Positions 32,074-41,066 of a stretch of DNA of 64,000 bases are shown piece after piece. The stretch is from positions 496,001-560,000 of the forward strand of contig CAWCUH010000003.1 in NCBI GenBank assembly GCA_963798655.1. Direction: 5' to 3'. Every line of letters begins with the position of its first letter. Position 1 is the first letter of the stretch. The notes beneath the pieces are model-generated. The model worked only from the letters and a program-made list of their open reading frames with translations, was not told where the DNA came from and did no database searches. The position numbers and the translations under genes were made by a program. The DNA comes from CAVSMC01 sp963798655 (lineage in GTDB: Bacteria; Pseudomonadota; Gammaproteobacteria; Burkholderiales; Casimicrobiaceae).

Positions 32074-32796
32074 TCAATACATCTGCTGGACGGCGCCCGT
32101 ATAGAGCACCGGGCCAGTAGGCTTGCCGGTCGGCGAGCCGCCGGCGGGCTCAAGGCTCACCGCGAGTGCCGGGATGCCGCGCAGCACCGCGCCCACCGGT
32201 GCGGTAAGCGTCACCCGTGCGACGCCCGCCGCCGGGATCAGCCCGAGCGATCGCGGGTCCTGGCCTTGCGGCAGCATCCACAGCTCGAGCGTGCGGTCGG
32301 CCGGGATCGGCACCGGCGCGAGCGCCTTGACGCTGAGCGCCCGGCTGCCGCGCTCGGCCGTCACGATCATCGCCGGCTGCGCGTTCGGCGCGGCGAGCAC
32401 GACGACGAGCTGCTCGGCGGGACGCTCGAACAGCGGGGCGAACAGCGTGACGCCGAATGCGAATGCGAGCACGAAGCCGATGGTCGCGAGCGCGCGCCAC
32501 CATCCGACCGTCGACCACCACGGCGCGGGCGCCGGCGAGACCGGCGAACGCGTACCGCCGAGACCGAGGCGCACCTCGATCACGTCCCAGACGCGCGGCG
32601 CCGGGGTCACCGGCGTGATACCGGCGGCAAAACCCGCCAGCCGGTTTTCCCACGCAGCGATTGCCGCGGCAACGGCCGCGTCGCGGCGTGCGGCGCCGGC
32701 CAGGCGGCGCCGCCCGGGTGCCGACAGCGTACCGAGCGCGTACTGCGCGGCAAGCGCGTCGAGGCGTGCGGCACGGGCCGGGTCGCCGAGGTTCAC
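32074..32796 (-). CDS. Anti-sigma factor, RskA-like
   Basis: This 240-aa protein has a cytoplasmic N-terminal helical anti-sigma domain (residues 1-80, LDALAAQYALGTLSAPGRRR), one membrane helix at about 102-122 (LATIGFVLAFAFGVTLF) and a periplasmic anti-sigma-K (RskA C-terminal) domain. That last domain ends near LRGIPALAVSLEPAGGSP. It should hold the ECF sigma factor encoded 10 bp upstream and release it after an envelope signal. No zinc-binding HxxxCxxC motif is seen, as expected for the RskA class. Confidence 0.87.
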   Translation of the reverse strand: MNLGDPARAARLDALAAQYALGTLSAPGRRRLAGAARRDAAVAAAIAAWENRLAGFAAGITPVTPAPRVWDVIEVRLGLGGTRSPVSPAPAPWWSTVGWWRALATIGFVLAFAFGVTLFAPLFERPAEQLVVVLAAPNAQPAMIVTAERGSRALSVKALAPVPIPADRTLELWMLPQGQDPRSLGLIPAAGVARVTLTAPVGAVLRGIPALAVSLEPAGGSPTGKPTGPVLYTGAVQQMY

Positions 32797-32806
32797 GCCG
32801 TCGCGC

Positions 32807-33409
32807 TCACTGGACGAACCCGGCGCCGTCGAGACAGCGCTTCAGCCTCTCGAGCGCCCGGCGGATCCACGATTTCACCGTGCCGAGCGGCTGGCGCAGG
32901 TGCTCGGCGAGCTCGCCATGCGACAGTCCCTGGAAGAACGCGAGCGCGATCGCCTGCTTCGGGCCGCCTTCGAGCTGGTCGACGCAGTCGCGCACGGCGA
33001 GCGCATCGGCGCCGGCGACGAGCATCTCGGCGGGGGTCGGGGTGTCGGCAGGCATGTCGAACTCGGCATCGTCGTCATCGCGCGCGAGCGACACCGTGTC
33101 GAGCTCGCGCTTGCGCAACAGGTCGAGGCAGCGGTTGCGCACGATGCTCGTGAGCCATGTCAGCGGCTGGCTCCTGGCCGAGCTGTAGCTCGCCGCGTGA
33201 TGCCAGACGTTGACGAACGCGTCCTGCAGCACCTCCTCGGCGGCTGCGCGCTCCCTCAAGATACGCAGCGCGACGGCGAACAGATGCGGCGACGCGAGCC
33301 GGTAGAGCTCGGCGAACGCCGCCTGGTCGGCGAGCGCCGTCCGCGCGAGCAGGTCGGCGAGGCGGGCCGTGCGCTCGGTGGCGCGATCGGTCGCGGGTGC
33401 GGTGGACAT
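32807..33409 (-). CDS. ECF RNA polymerase sigma factor (SigK/RpoE-like)
   Basis: This 200-aa sigma factor has region 2 at about 25-95 (FAELYRLASPHLFAVALRIL, then DAFVNVWHHAASY and LTWLTSIVRNRCLDLLRKR) and region 4 at about 135-190 (ALAFFQGLSHGELAEHLRQP, GTVKSWIRRALERL). A negatively charged linker (DDDDAEFDMP) joins them. Co-transcription with the RskA-like anti-sigma gene indicates envelope-stress control. Target promoters cannot be deduced; the adjacent tandem small genes carry sigma70-like promoters instead. Confidence 0.9.
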   Translation of the reverse strand: MSTAPATDRATERTARLADLLARTALADQAAFAELYRLASPHLFAVALRILRERAAAEEVLQDAFVNVWHHAASYSSARSQPLTWLTSIVRNRCLDLLRKRELDTVSLARDDDDAEFDMPADTPTPAEMLVAGADALAVRDCVDQLEGGPKQAIALAFFQGLSHGELAEHLRQPLGTVKSWIRRALERLKRCLDGAGFVQ

Positions 33410-33445
33410 GCGTGTTCGTACGCAGCGTGCCGGCCGGTGGACGCG

Positions 33446-34000
33446 TCAGGCGCCGCCGCGGTCGCGCTTCCAGAGCACGTCGGTGCTTCCGGCGGCGCGG
33501 TTCAGCACGCGAGCGAGCACGAACAGCAGGTCCGAGAGCCGGTTCAGGTAACGGCGCGATGCGTCCGATACGCCGTCGCTCGCCGCGAGGTGCACCAGCG
33601 CGCGCTCGGCGCGCCGGCACACGGTGCGCGCCACGTGGGCGAGCGCCGCCGGGCGCGTGCCGCCGGGCAGGATGAACTCCTTCAACGGCGCGAGATCGGC
33701 GTTGAATCCCTCGACGGCGTCCTCGAGGCTCGCGACGTGCTCGTCGCTCACCGCCGTGTGCCCGGGGATCGACAGCTCGCCGCCCAGATCGAACAGGTCG
33801 TGCTGCACGCCGGCAAGACATGCGGCGATCGCGGCCGGCAGCGGCTCGCTGCAAAGCACGCCGATCGTCGAGTTCAGCTCGTCGACGTCGCCGATGGCGG
33901 CGATGCGAAGCGAGTCCTTGGCGACCCGCGATCCATCGCCGAGGCCGGTCGTGCCCGCGTCGCCGGTGCGCGTGACGATTTTCGAAAGACGGTGGCCCAC
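33446..34000 (-). CDS. Cob(I)alamin adenosyltransferase, PduO type
   Basis: This 184-aa trimeric ATP:cob(I)alamin adenosyltransferase makes adenosylcobalamin. The N-terminal ATP-binding motif is TRTGDAGTTGLGDGSRVAKD. The conserved DVDELNSTIG, EFILPGGTRPAALAH (substrate loop) and VCRRAERALVHL with RYLNRLSDLLFVLAR are all present. Length is normal. It lies 36 bp upstream of the ECF sigma gene on the same strand and is divergent from an acyl-CoA synthetase gene. Confidence 0.93.
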   Translation of the reverse strand: MGHRLSKIVTRTGDAGTTGLGDGSRVAKDSLRIAAIGDVDELNSTIGVLCSEPLPAAIAACLAGVQHDLFDLGGELSIPGHTAVSDEHVASLEDAVEGFNADLAPLKEFILPGGTRPAALAHVARTVCRRAERALVHLAASDGVSDASRRYLNRLSDLLFVLARVLNRAAGSTDVLWKRDRGGA

Positions 34001-34128
34001 GATGTCACTCCTCGTATCGGTGCGGCGGAATACGGCAATGGCTCGCGCCCGGCAACCGCAGCAACGTCGCCCGCGCCGCCCGCAGTATCATTCAAGCACG
34101 ATTCCGACGACAGGCGGGAGAACCTTCG

Positions 34129-35769
34129 ATGCGTGCCGACAATCCCTTTGCCCGCGATCTCGACCGCAACGCGGCGAACTACACGCCGTTGACGCCGCTG
34201 TCGCTGATCGCACGCACCGCCTACACGTATCCTGACGCGCCCGCCGTTGTCCATGGCGATCGTCGCTACCCATGGCGTGAGACGTATGCGCGCTGCCGCC
34301 GGCTCGGATCCGCGCTCGCCCGCGCCGGCATCGGCGACGGCGACACGGTTGCGGCGATGCTGTCGAACACGCCGGAGATGTACGAGATGCACTTCGGCGT
34401 CGCGATGGCGGGCGCCGTGCTGAACACGCTCAACACGCGACTCGATGCCGAATCGATCGCGTTCATGCTCGGCCATGGCGAGGCCAAAGTGCTCGTGACC
34501 GACACCGAGTTTTCGCCGACGGTCGCCGCCGCGCTCGCGATGGTCGACAAGAAGCCGCTGGTGATCGACGTCGACGACCCGCTCGGCCCGGGCGGCAAGA
34601 GGCTCGGCCGCGTCGATTACGAGGCGTTCATCGGCGAGGGCGATCCGGCATTCGAATGGAAGCACCCGGCCGACGAGTGGAACGCGATCTCGCTCAACTA
34701 CACGTCCGGCACGACCGGCAATCCGAAGGGCGTCGTCTATCACCATCGCGGCGCGTACCTGAACGCGCTGTCGAACATCATCGACTGGGGCATGCCGCGC
34801 CACGCCGTGTACCTGTGGACGCTGCCGATGTTCCACTGCAACGGCTGGTGCTTCCCGTGGACGATGGCGGCGAACGCCGGCGTCAACGTCTGCCTGCGCA
34901 AGGTCGAGGCGAAGGCGGTCCTCGACGCGATCAGGACGCACCGGGTGACCCACTACTGCGGCGCACCGATCGTCCACATGACGCTGATCAATGCGCCCGC
35001 GCAGATGAAGGAGGGCATCGCGCACACCGTGCATTGCCTCGTTGCCGGCGCCGCGCCGCCGGCGGCGGTGATCGAGGGGATGGAGCGGATCGGCTTCGAC
35101 ATCACGCACATCTACGGGCTCACCGAAACATACGGACCCGCGGCGGTGTGCGCGAAGCATGCCGAGTGGGACGCGCTCGACATCGGCAGTCGCACCGAGC
35201 GCAACGGCCGCCAGGGCGTCCGTTACACCGTCGAGGAAGGCATGACGGTGATGAATCCCGAGACGATGACCGAGGTGCCGTGGGATGGCGAGACGATGGG
35301 CGAGATCATGTTCCGCGGCAACATCACGATGAAGGGCTACCTCAAGAATGCGAAAGCGAGCGCGGAGGCGTTCGCCGGCGGGTGGTTCCATTCGGGCGAT
35401 CTCGCCGTCATGCAGCCGGACGGCTACGTGAAGATCAAGGATCGCAGCAAGGACGTGATCATTTCCGGCGGCGAGAACATCAGCTCGCTCGAAGTCGAGG
35501 ACGCGCTGTACCGGCACCCGGCCGTGCTCGCCGCCGCCGTGGTCGCGCAGCCCGACCCGAAGTGGGGCGAGACGCCGTGCGCATTCGTCGAGCTGAAGCC
35601 CGGCGCGAGCGTGACCGAGGCTGAGCTGATCGAGCACTGCCGCGCGCATCTCGCGCGATTCAAGGCGCCCAAACGTGTCGTGTTCGGCGAGCTGCCGAAG
35701 ACGTCGACCGGGAAGATCCAGAAGTTCATCCTGCGCGAGTCGGCGAAGTCGACGCAGGCGATCGAATAG
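34129..35769 (+). CDS. AMP-forming acyl-CoA synthetase (AlkK-like)
   Basis: This 546-aa ANL-superfamily ligase activates a fatty or aryl-alkyl acid as the acyl-adenylate and then the CoA thioester. Motifs are YTSGTTGNPKGVVYHHRG (P-loop, about 188-205), LPMFHCNGWCFPW, YGLTETYGP, GWFHSGDLAV and SGGENISSLEVE, with the catalytic lysine in KTSTGKIQKF near the C-terminus. PMFHCNGW is typical of AlkK/medium-chain enzymes. A GGGAG ribosome-binding site precedes ATG 34129. It is coupled with the crotonase gene 13 bp downstream. Confidence 0.9.
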   Translation: MRADNPFARDLDRNAANYTPLTPLSLIARTAYTYPDAPAVVHGDRRYPWRETYARCRRLGSALARAGIGDGDTVAAMLSNTPEMYEMHFGVAMAGAVLNTLNTRLDAESIAFMLGHGEAKVLVTDTEFSPTVAAALAMVDKKPLVIDVDDPLGPGGKRLGRVDYEAFIGEGDPAFEWKHPADEWNAISLNYTSGTTGNPKGVVYHHRGAYLNALSNIIDWGMPRHAVYLWTLPMFHCNGWCFPWTMAANAGVNVCLRKVEAKAVLDAIRTHRVTHYCGAPIVHMTLINAPAQMKEGIAHTVHCLVAGAAPPAAVIEGMERIGFDITHIYGLTETYGPAAVCAKHAEWDALDIGSRTERNGRQGVRYTVEEGMTVMNPETMTEVPWDGETMGEIMFRGNITMKGYLKNAKASAEAFAGGWFHSGDLAVMQPDGYVKIKDRSKDVIISGGENISSLEVEDALYRHPAVLAAAVVAQPDPKWGETPCAFVELKPGASVTEAELIEHCRAHLARFKAPKRVVFGELPKTSTGKIQKFILRESAKSTQAIE

Positions 35770-35782
35770 CGGAGAACCAGCG

Positions 35783-36592
35783 ATGAACGCTCCCGAACGC
35801 ACGGCCGCCGCCACCGCCACCGAAGCGCCGGTGTTGCGCAGCGACGCCGACGGCATCGCCACGCTCACCTTGAACCGGCCGCGTCAGTTCAACGCGATCT
35901 CGCTCGCGATGCTCGACGAGCTGCAGCGGCTGATCGATGCGATCGCCGGCGAGCCGTCGGTGCGCGTCGTCGTCGTCGCCGGCGCCGGCAACGCATTTTC
36001 CGGCGGCCATGACCTGAAGGAGATGATGGCCAACCGCAGCGAAGCGTTCGTCGGCGGGGTCTTCGAGCGGTGCAGCCGTGCGATGCAGGCGCTGCAGGCG
36101 CTGCCGCAGCCGGTGATCGCGCGCGTTCACGGCATCGCGACCGCCGCCGGCTGCCAGCTCGTCGCCGCCTGCGATCTCGCCGTCGCGGCGGCCGACGCGC
36201 GCTTCGCGACGTCGGGCATCAACTACGGATTGTTCTGCGCAACGCCGGCCGTGCCGGTGTCGCGCAATGTGTCGCGCAAGCGCGCCTTCGAGATGCTGTT
36301 CACCGGCGATTTCATCGACGCCGCGACAGCGCTCGACTGGGGCCTGGTCAACCGCATCGTGCCGGCGGCCGAGCTCGACGCGGAGGTCGCGCGCATCGCG
36401 GCGTCGATCGTGTCCAAGCCGCGCGCCGTCGTCGCCGCCGGCAAGCGTCTTTTCTATCAGCAGATCGAAAGCCCGCTCGCGCAGGCGTACGCAAGCGCGA
36501 GCACGGCCATCACGTGCAACATGCTGGGCGAGCATGCTGCCGAGGGCGTGAGCGCCTTCATCGAGAAGCGCTCGCCGCGCTGGCGCGAATGA
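35783..36592 (+). CDS. Enoyl-CoA hydratase/isomerase-family protein, ECHDC3-like, lacking catalytic glutamates
   Basis: This 269-aa crotonase-fold protein has the oxyanion-hole segment NAFSGGHDLKEMM and the second loop GIATAAGCQLVAACD. In classical hydratases the two acid/base glutamates sit in GGGCELA and in PEINLG. Here these positions read AGCQL and SGINYG, so both are missing. The pattern GIATAAGCQLVAACD with FATSGINYGLFC resembles the ECHDC3 group, whose reaction is not well defined. It follows the acyl-CoA synthetase gene by 13 bp. Confidence 0.85.
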   Translation: MNAPERTAAATATEAPVLRSDADGIATLTLNRPRQFNAISLAMLDELQRLIDAIAGEPSVRVVVVAGAGNAFSGGHDLKEMMANRSEAFVGGVFERCSRAMQALQALPQPVIARVHGIATAAGCQLVAACDLAVAAADARFATSGINYGLFCATPAVPVSRNVSRKRAFEMLFTGDFIDAATALDWGLVNRIVPAAELDAEVARIAASIVSKPRAVVAAGKRLFYQQIESPLAQAYASASTAITCNMLGEHAAEGVSAFIEKRSPRWRE

Positions 36593-36611
36593 ACCCGGCC
36601 GCTCGCCTGTT

Positions 36612-36636
36612 CGCCAACCGAGGAGTAAGGTTGGCG
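36612..36636. terminator. Hairpin between the crotonase and first DUF485 genes
   Basis: CGCCAACC (36612-36619) and GGTTGGCG (36629-36636) form a perfect 8-bp stem with a 9-nt loop, 20 bp after the crotonase stop. There is no strong U-run. It may be a weak terminator or an operator for the symporter unit. Confidence 0.45.
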
Positions 36637-36665
36637 TAAGGCCGCGCGGCGAGACTGCGGCGGGT

Positions 36666-36995
36666 ATGGGCGACACGAGCCTCGGCTGGAAGGCAATCAG
36701 CGGCGAGCCGCGCTTCCGGCGGCTGCATCGCCGGAAGAATGCCTTCCTGTTCGGGCTGTGGGCGTTCGCGCTGGCTTTCTATTTCCTGCTGCCGATCGGC
36801 GCCGCGTACGTGCGCGATCTTTACGGCGTGCGCATCTGGGGAGCGCTGAACGTCGGCATGGCGTTCGCGCTGCTGCAGTTCGTCGTCGCATGGGGCATCG
36901 CGCTCTACTACGCCCGCCGCGCGAGCGCCGAGTTCGACCCGCTGGCGGCCGCCGTCGTCCGCGATGCCGAGACCGAGCCGGGAGCACTGCGATGA
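36666..36995 (+). CDS. DUF485 family membrane protein (YjcH-like)
   Basis: This 109-aa protein has two membrane helices (about 28-48, FGLWAFALAFYFLLPIGAAY, and 62-84) and a cytoplasmic tail ending ASAEFDPLAAAVV. DUF485 proteins are encoded directly before ActP-type acetate/solute symporters and are thought to be their partners. Its stop overlaps the symporter start by 4 bp (ATGA), consistent with that role. Confidence 0.87.
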   Translation: MGDTSLGWKAISGEPRFRRLHRRKNAFLFGLWAFALAFYFLLPIGAAYVRDLYGVRIWGALNVGMAFALLQFVVAWGIALYYARRASAEFDPLAAAVVRDAETEPGALR

Positions 36996-38893
36996 AGACC
37001 CGGGCCCTTCCGCTCGGAGCCGCGGCGGCGTTCGCGGTGGTCGCGACGCCGGCGCTCGCGCAAGGCGCGGTGTCCGTGCAGTGGCGCCCGCTCGCGTTCG
37101 CCGTGTTCGGCGCCATCATCGCCGTCACGATGTACGCGACCTATCGCGCGGCGAAGCGTGTGGCGAGCGTTGCCGACTTCTATACGGCCGGTGGCGGCGT
37201 GTCGGGCCTGCAGAACGGGTGGGCGATCGCCGGCGATTACCTGTCGGCGGCGAGCTTCCTCGGCATCGCCGGATTGATCGCGCTGTACGGATTCGACGGC
37301 TTCATGTACTCGGTCGGCTGGCTCGTCGCGTACATCACCGTGCTGCTCGTCGTCGCCGAGCCCTGCCGCAACATCGGCAAGTACACGCTTGCCGACATCC
37401 TTGCATACCGCAACGATCCGAGGGCGACGCGCATCGCCGGCGCGCTGTCGACGATCATCGTTTCGACGTTCTACCTGACCGCGCAGATGGTCGCCGCAGG
37501 CGTGCTGGTGAAGACGCTGATCGGCATCGACTACGAGGTCTCGGTTGCGGCGGTCGGCGTGCTGATGCTCGCGTACGTGCTGTTCGGCGGCATGGTCGCG
37601 ACGACCTGGGTCCAGATCATCAAGGCGATCCTGCTCGTCACCGCGTCGATCCTGCTCGTCATGTTCGTTTGGGTGCCGTACGGCTTCAGCCTGCCGGACT
37701 TCCTGCAGGCGGTCGTCGGCAACACCAACGTGCAGGCGCAGGTTGCGTCGCTGCTCGGCGACGGCGCACGCAGCATGACGCCCGAGCAGCTCGGCCAGCG
37801 CTTCCTCGAGCCGGGTCTTTACTTCAAGTCTCCGATCGACCAGGTCTCGCTCGGCATGGCGCTCGTGTTCGGAACCGCCGGTCTGCCCCACATCCTGATG
37901 CGCTTCTTCACGGTGCCCACCGCCAAGGACGCGCGCAAGAGCGTCATCTGGGCGATGCTGATCATCGGCGGCTTTTACGTGTTGACGCTCTTCCTGGGCC
38001 TCGGTGCGGCGATGAAGGTCGGTCCCGCGCAGATCAGCTCGATCGACACCGGCGGCAACATGGCTGCTCCGCTGCTCGCGCAATACGTCGGCGGCGGCGG
38101 CGAGTCGATCCTCGGCAACCTGTTCCTCGCCTTTGTCGCGGCCGTCGCGTTCGCGGCGATCGTCGCCGTCGTGGCCGGACTCGTGCTCGCGTCGGCGTCG
38201 GCGATGGCGCACGATCTCTACGTCGGCGTGGTGTGCGACGGGAACGTCGCGCCGCGCGAGCAGATGCGCGCCGCGCGCATTGCGACGCTGGTCGTCGGCG
38301 CGATAGCGATCGTCGTCGGCATCCTTTCGAAGGGACAGAACGTTGCGCACCTCGTGGCCCTCGCATTCGCCGTCGCGGCTTCGGCCAATTTCCCGTGCCT
38401 GGTGCTGACGCTGTTCTGGAAGCGCTGCAACACGGGCGGCATCGTCGCGGGGATCGTCGTCGGAACGCTCGCGGCGATCGTTCTGCTGCTCGTCTCGCCG
38501 AACATGGCGTACCCGCTGACAGCACGGGCGGCGCACGAGCAGGTCATCGCGAGCGAGAGCGCGAATGTCGCGCGGCTCAATCGCGACCTCGCGGCGGCAC
38601 CGAACACGGCGTCGCGCGAGAATGCGAAGAGCGCCATCGCGGCGTCGCGGAGCGCGATCGCGGCTGCCGAGGCGGGCATCGCAGCGATCGGCAACGCGCG
38701 CTCGTCGCTGATGGGCCTCGAGAAGCCGTTGTTCGAGTTGCGCAACCCGGGTCTCGTGTCGATCCCGCTCGGCTTTCTCGCGGTGATTCTCGGCTCGCTC
38801 GTCTATCGCGACAGGCGCGCCACCGAAATGTGGGACGAGCTTTGGGTCCGGCAGAACACCGGACTGCTTGCCGCGCAAGCGCGCCTGCGCTGA
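36992..38893 (+). CDS. ActP-like sodium:solute symporter with a long insertion
   Basis: This 633-aa sodium:solute symporter family (SSS) protein has an N-terminal signal-like segment (AAAFAVVATPALAQG) and about 13 membrane helices. Motifs include FYTAGGGVSGLQNGWAIAGDY, YLSAASFLGIAG and MFGTAGLPH-like segments (GTAGLPHILMRFFTVP). The family imports acetate and other short carboxylates. Residues about 510-584 form an extra hydrophilic, alanine-rich predicted coiled coil (ESANVARLNRDLAAAPN and onward) between late helices. The second symporter at 39300 lacks it. Substrate is probably a monocarboxylate. Confidence 0.86.
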   Translation: MKTRALPLGAAAAFAVVATPALAQGAVSVQWRPLAFAVFGAIIAVTMYATYRAAKRVASVADFYTAGGGVSGLQNGWAIAGDYLSAASFLGIAGLIALYGFDGFMYSVGWLVAYITVLLVVAEPCRNIGKYTLADILAYRNDPRATRIAGALSTIIVSTFYLTAQMVAAGVLVKTLIGIDYEVSVAAVGVLMLAYVLFGGMVATTWVQIIKAILLVTASILLVMFVWVPYGFSLPDFLQAVVGNTNVQAQVASLLGDGARSMTPEQLGQRFLEPGLYFKSPIDQVSLGMALVFGTAGLPHILMRFFTVPTAKDARKSVIWAMLIIGGFYVLTLFLGLGAAMKVGPAQISSIDTGGNMAAPLLAQYVGGGGESILGNLFLAFVAAVAFAAIVAVVAGLVLASASAMAHDLYVGVVCDGNVAPREQMRAARIATLVVGAIAIVVGILSKGQNVAHLVALAFAVAASANFPCLVLTLFWKRCNTGGIVAGIVVGTLAAIVLLLVSPNMAYPLTARAAHEQVIASESANVARLNRDLAAAPNTASRENAKSAIAASRSAIAAAEAGIAAIGNARSSLMGLEKPLFELRNPGLVSIPLGFLAVILGSLVYRDRRATEMWDELWVRQNTGLLAAQARLR

Positions 38894-38929
38894 CTGCGAA
38901 GCGGAGCATGCGATCGGCACACATACATG

Positions 38930-38951
38930 GCGGCTCGGCAATTCGAGCCGC
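38930..38951. other. Stem-loop between the two symporter units
   Basis: GCGGCTCG (38930-38937) and CGAGCCGC (38944-38951) form a perfect 8-bp stem with a 6-nt loop in the 98-bp gap between the first symporter and the second DUF485 gene. It lacks a U-run, so it may be a processing or stabilising hairpin, or a weak terminator. Confidence 0.45.
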
Positions 38952-38991
38952 TGCCGTTGGACGTCGCACGCGTTAGAAAGGGGGAGTTTTC

Positions 38992-39303
38992 ATGGCTGAA
39001 ACACTGGCTGGCAAGATCGAGCGGAATCCGAAATACCATCATCTGATCAAGGAGCGGGACCGGCTCGCATGGACGCTGTCGGCGCTCGTGCTGATCATCT
39101 ATTTCGGATTCATCCTGCTCGTCGCGTTCGCTCCGGGATTCCTCACGAGCCCGATCTCGTCGACGAGCGTCATTCCGATCGGCATGGTCGTCGGCGTGGC
39201 CGTCATCGTCGCATCCGTCGTGCTGACCGGGATCTACGTGCGTCGCGCGAACAGCACGTTCGACCCTCTCATTCGCCAAATCATCGAGGAAGCGTCCAAA
39301 TGA
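38992..39303 (+). CDS. DUF485 family membrane protein, second copy
   Basis: This 103-aa protein has two membrane helices (about 25-48, LSALVLIIYFGFILLVAFAP, and 58-80) and a tail ending RRANSTFDPLIRQIIEEASK. It is paralogous to the protein at 36666. A strong AAGGGGGAG ribosome-binding site precedes ATG 38992. The stop overlaps the next gene as ATGA, so partner and symporter are co-translated. Confidence 0.88.
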   Translation: MAETLAGKIERNPKYHHLIKERDRLAWTLSALVLIIYFGFILLVAFAPGFLTSPISSTSVIPIGMVVGVAVIVASVVLTGIYVRRANSTFDPLIRQIIEEASK

Positions 39304-40994
39304 ATACGGCCAAGAGTGCTTTCACCGCCGCGCTCGCCTGGGCGCTGCCGCTGGTCGTCCCGGCCGCGTACGCGCAGGCGCCGGGCGCTGCAGCCGACGC
39401 AACGCCCGTCAACTGGCACGCGGTCGTGATGTTCATCATCTTCGTTGCGATAACGCTCGGCATCACGTACTGGGCGGCGAAGCGCACCAAGACGGCGACC
39501 GATTTCTACGCGGCGGGACGGGGCATCACCGGTTTCCAGAACGGCCTCGCCATTGCCGGCGACTACATGTCGGCTGCGTCGTTCCTCGGCATCGCCGCGC
39601 TCGTTTATTTCAACGGGTTCTACGGGCTGATCTTCTCGGTCGGCTGGCTCGTCGGCTGGCCGATCATCCTGTTCCTGATCGCCGAGCGGCTGCGCAACCT
39701 CGGCAAGTTCACCTACGCCGACGTCGCATCCTTCCGGCTGAAGCAGGGCCCGGTGCGCACGATGGCCGCGATCGGCTCGCTGATCGTCGTCATCTGGTAC
39801 TTGATCGGACAGGCGGTCGGCGCCGGCCAGCTGCTGCACACGCTCGTGCCCCAGATCTCCTACCGGGTCTCGATCGTCATCATCGGCGCGCTGATCATCA
39901 TCTACGTGACGTTCGGCGGCATGAAGGCGACGACGTGGGTGCAGATCATCAAGGCCGCGCTGCTGCTCGGCGGTGCGACGCTGATGGCGATCGGCGTGAT
40001 GGCGCACGAAGGCTTCAGCTTCGAGAAGCTCTTCTCCGATGCCGTGCAGCTGCATCCGCAGCACGACGCGATCATGAAGTCGGTGGTTCCGATCGGCGCC
40101 AAGTCGAATCCGATCGAATCGATCTCGCTCGGCCTGACGCTGATGTTCGGCACCGCGGGACTGCCGCACATCCTGATGCGCTTCTTCACCGTCGCCGACG
40201 CCAAGGCCGCGCGCAAGTCGGTGCTCTACGGGACGTGCTTCATCGGCTACTTCTACATCCTGACGTTCATCATCGGCTTCGGCGCGATCGTCCTGGTCGC
40301 CAACCGGCCCGAGTACGTCGTCGACGTCACCAAGAACATCCTTGCACTCAAGGGCGGCAGCAGCATGCCGGCGGTATACCTGTCGCATGCGATCGGAGGC
40401 GACTTCTTCCTCGGCTTCATCGCCGCGGTGGCGTTCGCCACGATCCTTGCGGTCGTATCGGGACTGACGCTCGCCGGCGCCTCCGCGCTGTCGCACGACA
40501 TCTACGCGAACGTCATCATGAAAGGGAAGTCGACCGAAGCGCAGGAAGTCTGGGTGTCGAAGATCTGCGTGATCGGCCTCGGCATCCTCGCCGTGGTGCT
40601 CGGCATCGCGTTCGAGAAGCAGAACGTCGCCTACATCGTGGCGCTCACGTTCTCGATCGCCGCGTGCGCGAACTTTCCGATCCTGGTGCTCGCCGTGTTC
40701 TGGCGCGGCCTCACCACGCGCGGCGCGGTGCTCGGCGGCTACACCGGCATCTTCGGCTCGATCATCCTGCTGATCATCGGTCCGACGGTGTGGACGAAGG
40801 TGCTCGACATGGGACCGGCGATCTTCCCGTACGACTTCCCGACCTTCGTCATCCTGCCGCTGGTGCTCATCGTCTCCTACGTCGCGTCGGTGACCGACAG
40901 GAGCGCAAGCGCGCAGAGCGAGCGCAAGGCGTTCGATGCGCAGGAGATCCGGTCCGAGACCGGCCTCGGCGCGGAGGTCGCCACCGCCCACTGA
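39300..40994 (+). CDS. actP: ActP-type cation/acetate symporter
   Basis: This 564-aa SSS-family symporter has a cleavable-looking N-terminus (LPLVVPAAYAQAPG) and about 13 helices. It carries FYAAGRGITGFQNGLAIAGDYM, SAASFLGIAAL, FGGMKATTWVQIIKA and GTAGLPHILMRFFTVADAKAAR, the last being an ActP/SSS hallmark. Length is close to Escherichia coli ActP (about 549 aa). It probably couples Na+ (or H+) entry to acetate, propionate or pyruvate uptake. It shares ancestry with the protein at 36992 but is more canonical. Confidence 0.88.
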   Translation: MNTAKSAFTAALAWALPLVVPAAYAQAPGAAADATPVNWHAVVMFIIFVAITLGITYWAAKRTKTATDFYAAGRGITGFQNGLAIAGDYMSAASFLGIAALVYFNGFYGLIFSVGWLVGWPIILFLIAERLRNLGKFTYADVASFRLKQGPVRTMAAIGSLIVVIWYLIGQAVGAGQLLHTLVPQISYRVSIVIIGALIIIYVTFGGMKATTWVQIIKAALLLGGATLMAIGVMAHEGFSFEKLFSDAVQLHPQHDAIMKSVVPIGAKSNPIESISLGLTLMFGTAGLPHILMRFFTVADAKAARKSVLYGTCFIGYFYILTFIIGFGAIVLVANRPEYVVDVTKNILALKGGSSMPAVYLSHAIGGDFFLGFIAAVAFATILAVVSGLTLAGASALSHDIYANVIMKGKSTEAQEVWVSKICVIGLGILAVVLGIAFEKQNVAYIVALTFSIAACANFPILVLAVFWRGLTTRGAVLGGYTGIFGSIILLIIGPTVWTKVLDMGPAIFPYDFPTFVILPLVLIVSYVASVTDRSASAQSERKAFDAQEIRSETGLGAEVATAH

Positions 40995-41018
40995 CGAAGC
41001 GCAACGCGTCGTCGTCTT

Positions 41019-41044
41019 CCGCGGGCAGCGTCATGCGCCCGCGG
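41019..41044. other. Stem-loop downstream of actP
   Basis: CCGCGGGC (41019-41026) pairs with GCCCGCGG (41037-41044) around a 10-nt loop. It is the first of two hairpins in the 189-bp actP-DUF294 gap and may contribute to termination. Confidence 0.4.
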
Positions 41045-41066
41045 GAGGCGGCCCGGCGACTGTCGC

